64,000 nucleotides of DNA from Chamaecyparis obtusa. Lineage: Eukaryota > Streptophyta > Pinopsida > Cupressales > Cupressaceae. The notes beneath the pieces were generated by a model. It made no database searches. It was given only the letters and a program-made list of their open reading frames with translations, and had not been told where the DNA came from. The position numbers and the translations under genes are program-made. The stretch covers positions 1,434,001-1,498,000 of the forward strand of contig BSBK01005146.1 in assembly GCA_027943335.1 (NCBI GenBank), given 5' to 3'. Below, in pieces: positions 57,290-64,000 of the stretch. Numbering within the stretch: the first letter of the stretch is position 1; each line of letters starts with the position of its first letter.

Positions 57290-58690
57290 GAAAGAATGAA
57301 ATTAAGGATAATAACGTTTGAGATGCATAATACTAATGGGTTCCTTAAAAGAAACACCATCCATATCAGCAAGCTTATAAGCACCCAAACCAAAGTCTTC
57401 AATAACAACAAAAGGTCCAAGCCAATTAGGGCTAAATTTTCCTTTTTCGCTCGGTAAAGAATTCACATTTCATTGATTCTCATAAAGGACTAAATCACCA
57501 ACCACAAATGTTCGTTCAATTACCTTATATTATATTGTTTCTAAAGAGATTTATGATAAGCTTTTACATGTTCTAATGCATGTATTTGTTGTTCATCCAA
57601 CATTTCTAGTTCTTGTAAGCGTTGTTCATGAAAAGCATCTTTATCAATTATCCCATGAAATGAAACACGTAGAGAAGGCATTTATAGTTCCAAAGGCATA
57701 ATAGCATCAGTATCATAGAGAAGGTTTTAAGGAGAAGTACCTATGGTAGTACAAACACTAGTCCTATAAGCCCATAAAACATAGGTCAGTTGAGTATGCC
57801 AATCTTTCGCATGCTTACTAACTATTTTTCTCAAAATTTGTTCAATGGTTTTATTCGATGCTTCAACTTGTCCATTAGATTGAGGATAATAAGGAGTCAA
57901 AAATCTATGTTGAATTTGATGTTTCTCCAAGAATTTTGCTACGTCTTTATTTTTAAAAGAGGTACCATTATCTAAAATTATCGTCGACGAAATACCAAAT
58001 CTTGCTATGATATTATTAAGGATGAAATCACAAATTATATCTATCATTGTTGAATGGAGAGGGACAGCTTTGACCCACTTCGTGAAGTAATCTGTAGCAG
58101 TCAGAATGTAAGTATACCCTTGAGAAGAAGCTGGTGAGATTTTTCCAATAAGGTCAAAACCCCAAACACTAAAAGGCCATGGAGAAACTTGATTAGGAAG
58201 CTCACGAGCACGAGCATGAATCAAATTACTATGTTGTTGACATTGAGGACATTGCTTAACAAACATGAAAGAATCTTGCTCCATTATTTTCCAATAATAT
58301 CCCATTCTAAGCAATTTATTAACCATGGATTTTCCACCAAAATGTCCCCCACAAGAACCATAATGAGCTTCTACCAAAGCTACGAGGATTTCAGCTCTAT
58401 TGAGACATCTTAATAATAATCCTTCATAAGAGCATTTATAAAGTGTATCTCCTAAAATGATGTAATGTGCTACAAGCTTCCTAATACGATTACACGTGTT
58501 CCTTGTTGCTGATTCAGGAAAAGTACCATCTTTCAAGAAATGAAAAATATGTGAATACCATTCATCCGAATGTAGATTGAAACAATCAGAGGCAATATTT
58601 TTAGAAATTGCAGGGCTTTTAAGAGTTTGTATAGTGAATTGAAAATTTTTAGCGTTATTCTCAAGACAAACTAAGGAAGATGCACTAGCC
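57290..58690 (-). pseudogene. Gypsy-D integrase
   Basis: On the minus strand: zinc finger EAHYGSCGGHF then CPQCQQHSN (about 58410-58235) with HHCC present. The catalytic core has WGFDLIG (first Asp, near 58165), ATDYFTKWVKAVPL, ILDNGTSF (second Asp, near 57975) and NGQVEASNKT (Glu, near 57875); all three catalytic residues are kept. The unbroken frame ends at 57727. Further pieces lead to GPFVVIEDFGLGAYKLADMDG and MHLKRYY near 57420-57310 (C-terminal domain). It would insert the cDNA. The core is nearly intact, but the C-terminal part has stops. Confidence 0.9.
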
Positions 58691-59080
58691 ATGGTGTATG
58701 CATGTCGATTATCCTTCCTAGGTAAAGTTTGAATCATATAAGAGGAGAATTGTGAAAGCACATCAAGAGCTAAATCTCTATATTGTGTCATTTTATCATT
58801 CTTAGTCTGATATCCTCCTTTAATCTATTCAACAATCAATTGTGAATCTCCATATATCTGTAAATGTTTGATATTAAGGGATGAAGTTGCTCATAGACCA
58901 GCTATAAGAGCTTCATATTCCGCAATGTTATTAGTACAAGGAAAGGTTAATTTGTATGATAAAGGGATGGGTTTTTCATAGGGGGAATCAATATAATACC
59001 CACACCATAACCTATTTTACATTTAGACCCATCAAAATATAATTCCCAAATATCATCTTGTTGAATAGCTAGAATATTAT
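58691..59080 (-). pseudogene. Gypsy-D second (archaeal-type) RNase H
   Basis: On the minus strand, WELYFDGSKCK (first Asp, near 59040) and IAEYEALIAG (Glu, near 58910), then a stop, YGDSQLIVE (Asp, near 58850) followed by another stop (TAG where Gln is usual), and KDNRHA then Tyr where the last catalytic Asp is expected (near 58705). It lies after the RT-linked RNase H and before integrase, the known dual-RNase-H order of Tat elements. Confidence 0.8.
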
Positions 59081-60712
59081 CATCAGGGAATTCTATTGAA
59101 GTAGAACATGTATCTGGATGAGGACAAGGAGCTTCAACTAAATAATCTGTTAACGCTTGTCCCTTAATAAACTTCTAAGAGATGAAATTAAGATCAAATT
59201 CTGTAAGCAACATCACCCACTTTGCCAACTGGCCAGAGAGATCAGTCTATGAGAAAAGATGTTTCAACAGATCAAATTTGACAATCACATTAACTTTAGC
59301 ATTTATAAGATAATGTTTGAGTTTCTGACATGCATAAACTATAGCTAGGCATTGTCTTTCTAAATTTGTGTATCTTGTTTTGTAATCAAGTAAAGTTCAA
59401 CTAATGTAATACACGGGTCTTTCCTTACCATCATCATCATTTTGAGCTAACAACGCACTCATGGCCTTCAGAGTCACTAAAGTATACAAATGAAATGGTT
59501 TATCAAATTTAGTAGGTTGCAAGATAGGAGGGTTTTCAAGATACTCCTTAAATTGTTCAAAAGCTTGTTTACACTCATCACTCCAAGAGAAAGTGGTATC
59601 CTTTCTAAGCAAGGAAGTAAAAGGGATAGTACGGTCTGCTAAATTAAAAATAAAGCGACGAATAGATTGTATTTTTCCTTGTAAACTTCGTAATTGAGAA
59701 ATATTCTTAGGAGGAGGCATATTAACAATAGCTTCAATCTTTTTAGTATCTACTTCTATGCCTTGCTTAGAGATTATAAATCCTAATAGTTTACTGGAAT
59801 CGACTCCAAAGACACATTTCTTAGGATTCAATCTCATGTTGTAACTTCTAATCCTTTCAAATATTTGTCATAAAATAGTAACATGATCTTCTCTTTATAT
59901 AGACTTTGCTAAGATATCATCCACATAATCTTCAAGGATCTTATGAATGTAATCATGAAAAATCAAAGTCATGGTGCGTTGATAAGTTGCTCCTGCATTT
60001 TTTAATCCAAAAGACATCGTGACCCAACAAAAGGTTCCCCAAGGTGTAATAAATGCAGTCTTAAATTGATCTTGAGGAGGGATAAAGTTGATTATATCCT
60101 GAAAAACCATCCATAAAATATAACAAGGCATAATCCATTGTTGAATCCACAATCATATCAATGTTAGGTAACGAGAAATCATCTTTTAAGGATGCCTTAT
60201 TTAAATCTCTGAAATCAGTACACATTCTTATCTTATTTTCTTCTTTTGACACATGCACAATATTTGAAATCCAATCTGAGTAGTCAATAGAATGGATAAA
60301 TCCAGAATCCAATAATTTTTCAATCTCTCCTTTGACTAATAGAGCAATTTGTGGGTTCATCTTTCAAATTTTCTATTTTACAGGTTTCATATTCAATTTT
60401 AAAACAATGTTATGAGTAACAATCTTAGAATCAATACCCAACATATCTGAATATGTCCAAGCAAAGATGTCCTTAAATTCAAGCAAAAGGGAAACCAACT
60501 AATCACGTTCAGCCTGATTCAAACATTTCCCTATCTTTATCATCCTTTCAGAGTTGTTTTCATCCATTTGAATATCAATAGTTTCAATTATTAACAAATC
60601 ACTTTGTATCAGAGGATCCTTAAATAAAGGGAGAGTATCATTTTTATCATGTTATCCAAAATAAGCATCGATACTTAAACAATAAGGTTTTCATCATTTG
60701 TGATGAAACTTA
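59081..60712 (-). pseudogene. Gypsy-D pre-RT linker, reverse transcriptase and RT-linked RNase H
   Basis: On the minus strand: FAWTYSDMLGID and the VTHNIVLKLN linker (about 60455-60395); RT with RMCTDFRDLNKASLKDDFSLP and MDGFSGYNQ (about 60240-60090); a frame change near 60085; TPWGTFCWVTMSFGLKNAG; and an intact YVDD at 59927-59916. The thumb and connection (LRSLQGKIQSIRRFI, DTTFSWSDECKQAFEQFK) follow, then the RNase H (ARPVYYIS-like end near 59400, ERQCLAIVYACQKLKHYL near 59370-59310). Several stops and two frame changes. The element is cut at 60712 by the Sirevirus-like copy. Confidence 0.88.
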
Positions 60713-61837
60713 TGTTAGGAATGGGAACACTAAGAGGGGGGGGGGGGGGGGTGAATCAGTGTTCACTGTATTTTAACTTTTAACTTTAATCTTTATGCTG
60801 AACATAAATGCTTAAGAACTAAATTAAACATTCACATAAACATGAAACATGAAATCAACACATGACACCAATATGGTTATGGGGAAATCCAAATAGGTAA
60901 AAACCCCAATGGGACTTGATACCCACTAATAATCTGCACTAGTGTTTTGTGATCCTTGTTAGAAGATCCTTTACCCTGTTAGGAGTAGCTTTACAATGCT
61001 TTTAGTACAGTAGACCTTGTTAAGGGTCAGACCCTATTAGGAGTCTTTTACAATGATCCCTATTAGGGGAGTGGACTCACTATCCTAGAGCTCACTGCTC
61101 AAATGGTGAAGGCTACAACCTTCTGAATCAGATACACACTATATCTGTAGGTGAACTGTTTACAGTGACACTACTTGTCAGATCGGTTCCTTTGGTGCAC
61201 TAATTCTTTGACCTCTAGCAAAGCTCTAATACATATTATGCTCACTTTTCATACCTCTTCTCTTCTTATCACAACTCTATTACAACTTCCATACCGAATA
61301 CAATGGGCGCACCTTATATTTATGCGCTTATACAAACAAAATAATTAGGTCGGCCCTAAAACTAATTACAAACAATGCTTCCAAATGAATTGGCTTAAGC
61401 GTGCTTACAATTATACATGTACATATGTCGACAACCTAAATACAATGGGCACATGGCCTTTACATCGTTAAATTATAATTGCAAACCAAAAAGCTAACTG
61501 TTGGCTCCATGCTATGTTCGCTGCTGGCACACACTGGCTGTGCAACTTCAACTGACTATAACTTTCACATCTTTGCATATCTACTTATGCACTCTTAGAC
61601 TAAGCATAAGTATTGTATAACAACCTTAACTTCTAGGGTGCATGCCTTAATTCATCCGTACACACGTGCGTTGATGCTCTGAGCTGCTGGAACTCTGTAT
61701 AATGTCCAGTCTTCAACACTTAACTGAATTCTGATCTTTACACTACGTGCATTGTCTTCAAACTGCTATATGACTTTGTTGCCATAATTAAAACACTATA
61801 TCTAGTCATATAATTCAGTATATACAACTTGCCAATA
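60713..61837 (-). repeat. Sirevirus-like 3' LTR
   Basis: On the minus strand it starts TATTGGC just after the polypurine tract (TG probably mutated to TA) and ends CCCATTCCTAACA. An ATAAATATAAGG TATA-like element lies near 61320. The LTR end holds a 16-base C run on the minus strand. Confidence 0.65.
60736..60751 (+). repeat. G16 homopolymer
   Basis: Sixteen consecutive G residues between AAGA and TGAATCAGTG, in the distal LTR. A run this long is prone to replication slippage and sequencing error, so its length is uncertain. Confidence 0.9.
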
Positions 61838-61851
61838 ATCTCCCCCTTTGT
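61838..61851 (-). promoter_or_regulatory. Sirevirus-like polypurine tract
   Basis: Minus-strand CAAAGGGGGAGAT directly upstream of the LTR start. A second near-copy, AATGTCAAAGGGGGAG, lies about 150 bases upstream (near 62000-61985). Confidence 0.75.
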
Positions 61852-62119
61852 CATTGATGGCAACAAAGGAATATGGCCAAGTCTCTAACTGTCCCTTTAC
61901 ACAAAACTTTTTGTCTTCTATACATCTTTTATACATAATCTTATATCTCCCTATACATATATGTACTCCATATTCTATACACAACTCCCCCTTTGACATT
62001 AATGACAAAGGTGCATCAAAAACTTTATCTACATACACTTACTGAGGGAAAACAACCGGATATGCAATCTTGAGGTTCTGGATCTCCTTCTTCCAAAAGG
62101 TTATCAATGAATTGACTAT

Positions 62120-64000
62120 CTATAGATGGGCGCATAATGCATATTGAAGCTTCTCCATCTTCTCCAATTTTGTGCTCAAACCTTGATCATACGTTATCAT
62201 AGTCACATCAATCTCCTTTATGTTCTGACTAAGAATGTCTAGTGAGGGTGCAAGAGCGTTCCTCAATTGAGTTTGTCTAGACCTTATCTTCTCCGTTTCT
62301 TTCTCTGCCTTCTTGATTATGTCTAACTGACCTTGATAGACATTGTTACACATGTTCACATCAGTGGATGTGTCTAACACTAAATTCTTCACCTCCTCAA
62401 TCATTGTCTCTGCATCTTTGATCTTCTTAAGATGGGCATCAGTGAACTTATCCTGATCCATGGATTCTACAATGACTTTCCTTCCTTGATCTGCAAATTC
62501 CTTCAATGATGCCTGACCAGACTTAAGAGAGTTCAAGTCTAGTGCAAAATTACTCATTAGTTCATTAAGTCTCTTCTTTAAGTACTTCTCCTTTGCCACT
62601 ATGGCTGCAGATTCTTCTAGGCTTGAAAAATTGACTTTGATCTGAGAGATTACTGTGCTCACATCATCAACTGAATGTACATTTACCATCTTCTTAACCT
62701 CTGGCAGCAAACTGTTCAAAATATTTACTGATTCCACCAAGAGAGGATTTCTCGTTACTCACTTCTCCTTAGCCTTCTCCATAGCTAGGAAATTGAACTT
62801 AATCAGGTCTTCTTCCTTCCAGGAGTCCAAACTACTAGTGTCAAGTGTGAAACTTGACAATAATGTTGAGGAGGGAGTGATGGGAGTGCTATCCATCACC
62901 TCTTGCTTCACCTTGACCAAATCAATAGAATATTCATCTTTCTTTTCTACCTCTACTCCTTCTTTCTTTTCTTCTTCTTTCTCATCAGAAACATCTTCTA
63001 TGAGTACTTCTTCTTGCTGAATGGGAGGTGTACTACTGCATAGGATTTCAGCTTCCTTAGTACTGACAAATGCTTCCTCAAACTTGTCCAAATCCTTATT
63101 AGTAGCCGCCATGGCTATTTCCACATTATCTATGATAATAGTGTTGTCTTTGTGTGATTCTGTCATGGGCACAGACTTGTCTGCCTCTATTTTAGTTTCT
63201 GCTAAGGGTGTTGAGTCCTAAGGACCTGTCATAGGTACATTAGTGGGCTCTACCACTTTATCTTCCTTAATGGGTGCATGAGAGATGGGTGCAATAGGTG
63301 GTTTTATCTATTGCTCCAATAACACCTTTTCAAAGGCCTTTTCAATTTCCTTCGTAATTAGCTCATAGTCTTTGTTCATGATGTGAAGAGTTCTCATCTT
63401 AGTTCTTAGGTGCGGCTTCACCAAATTCAATATTAGTGCCACTTCTTCTTTAGAACATACAGGCAGAGTATCTTCTAGTACTTTTTCTTTGATCCTTAGG
63501 TCTTCTTCATTTGTTTGTCTCTTTAGGTTTTCTAATATATCCCATACTTTTTCTGGAATTTCTTTTTTCAATTCAAGGATTGTCTTCTTGAATTTGATCA
63601 TGTGTTTGACAATCATACTATGTATTTCAGATTTTTCAATCTCACTGTAAGACTCATAGAACTTCCCTACTTGATCAATTCTGCCCTCATCAACAATTCT
63701 TGCATTTAAAACTTTAAGACTAGGTCTAAATCCTGCCCGAGGAGGTGCTTGAGTGTTTTTCTTGCTCCTTAATGCTCGTGAGGATGGATGAATAGTGCTA
63801 GCTTATTTCTTCCTCTTGACCATTGGTTTATACTCTGGAGGAGTATCTTTGGGTATAGAAGGAGTATTATCTTCTTTATCCTTTTGATTGTCATCTTTTT
63901 CAATTTTTATGTTTTTCATCTCGGGATCTTCTTGTTATTTTGCTGCGCTCTTCAATTCTAGGGCAATCTTCTCATCCCTTGCTTTATCAAGGTCTTCTTG
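62120..64000 (-). pseudogene. Sirevirus-like extra ORF (coiled coil, env-like position), partial
   Basis: One minus-strand frame enters from beyond 64000 and ends at 62120, broken by stops near 63935, 63808, 63308, 63219 and 62759. Over 600 codons, Lys/Glu-rich. Segments with strong heptad character include IKFKKTILELKKEIPEKVW (about 63600-63540), ETEKIRSRQTQLRNAL and EEVKNLVL. The same frame continues at 62038-61802 through the first purine tract. No signal peptide or transmembrane helix is apparent in the visible part. Such ORFs sit where Sireviruses carry an env-like gene; the function is unknown. The N-terminus is outside the window. Confidence 0.6.

Larger units (their letters stand above)
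60713..64000 (-). mobile_element. Sirevirus-like Copia element (3' end), inserted in Gypsy-D
   Basis: Minus-strand order: extra coiled-coil ORF, polypurine tract, 3' LTR ending CCTAACA at 60713. Copia elements with a large extra ORF between Pol and the 3' LTR are typical of the Sirevirus group. The five bases beyond the LTR (60708-60712, ACTTA) would be the target duplication, but the other end is outside the window. Confidence 0.7.

Noticed and set aside
1..64000. CRISPR arrays, tRNA genes, bacterial operons, complete rRNA genes
   Set aside because: No direct-repeat and spacer array, no cloverleaf with A and B boxes, and no Shine-Dalgarno-spaced genes were noticed. The only rRNA-like sequence is the partial 5S block at 30462-30552.

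Overview
This looks like nuclear DNA from a plant with a very large genome. I think a gymnosperm is most likely, but that is an inference from the type and density of repeats. The window is AT-rich and has almost no host gene content. It is built from old, nested LTR retrotransposons (Ty3/gypsy and Ty1/copia) and LINEs, most of them carrying stops and frameshifts. There is no bacterial operon structure, CRISPR array or tRNA gene that I can see.

Layout, left to right. (1) 1-8359 is a Ty3/gypsy polyprotein remnant, Gypsy-A, on the + strand: protease, an extra RNase H, reverse transcriptase (RT), RNase H, integrase. It is split by a Copia element at 3565-6854 with a perfect 5-bp target duplication. 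The Copia 5' LTR contains a large foldback. (2) About 10.0-31.0 kb is one LINE, LINE-B, with a coiled-coil ORF1 and an endonuclease-RT ORF2. It is broken by five later insertions whose joints restore the LINE reading: a composite 7.9-kb insert (10719-18657), a 2.1-kb solo-LTR-like insert (19344-21453), a chromovirus with an inverted gag-protease block (21861-26467), a solo LTR (27356-28791), and a 5S-rRNA-containing retroposon with a 15-bp target duplication (30292-30730). (3) 31.0-34.6 kb is a gap with a gypsy protease relic, a possible LTR and a possible host-gene first exon on the minus strand. (4) 34595-46501 is an unusually long (11.9 kb) L1-clade LINE bounded by a 16-bp target duplication. 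It has ORF1, an ATGA-overlapping ORF2 (endonuclease-RT-RNase H) and a long 3' part holding a third, unrecognised ORF. (5) 47058-48155 is an LTR followed by a primer-binding-like site, then non-coding DNA. (6) 50.8-60.7 kb on the minus strand holds an unrecognised ~490-codon reading frame, an LTR, and a dual-RNase-H gypsy element (Gypsy-D). Between the Gypsy-D integrase and its polypurine tract lies an antisense, intron-containing plant-mobile-domain (PMD) gene relic. (7) 60713-64000 is the 3' end of a minus-strand Sirevirus-like Copia element: LTR, polypurine tract and a coiled-coil extra ORF. It is inserted into Gypsy-D.

How the parts relate: the proteins recognised are almost all retrotransposon machinery (Gag, protease, RT, RNase H, integrase, or LINE endonuclease-RT). 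Nesting gives relative ages. LINE-B is older than its five inserts, Gypsy-A is older than its Copia, and Gypsy-D is older than the Sirevirus-like element. The L1 is the least decayed: ORF1 has one stop and ORF2 has six stops and one frameshift. Most of these stops are TAG where family motifs suggest Gln, consistent with C-to-T decay at methylated CHG sites.
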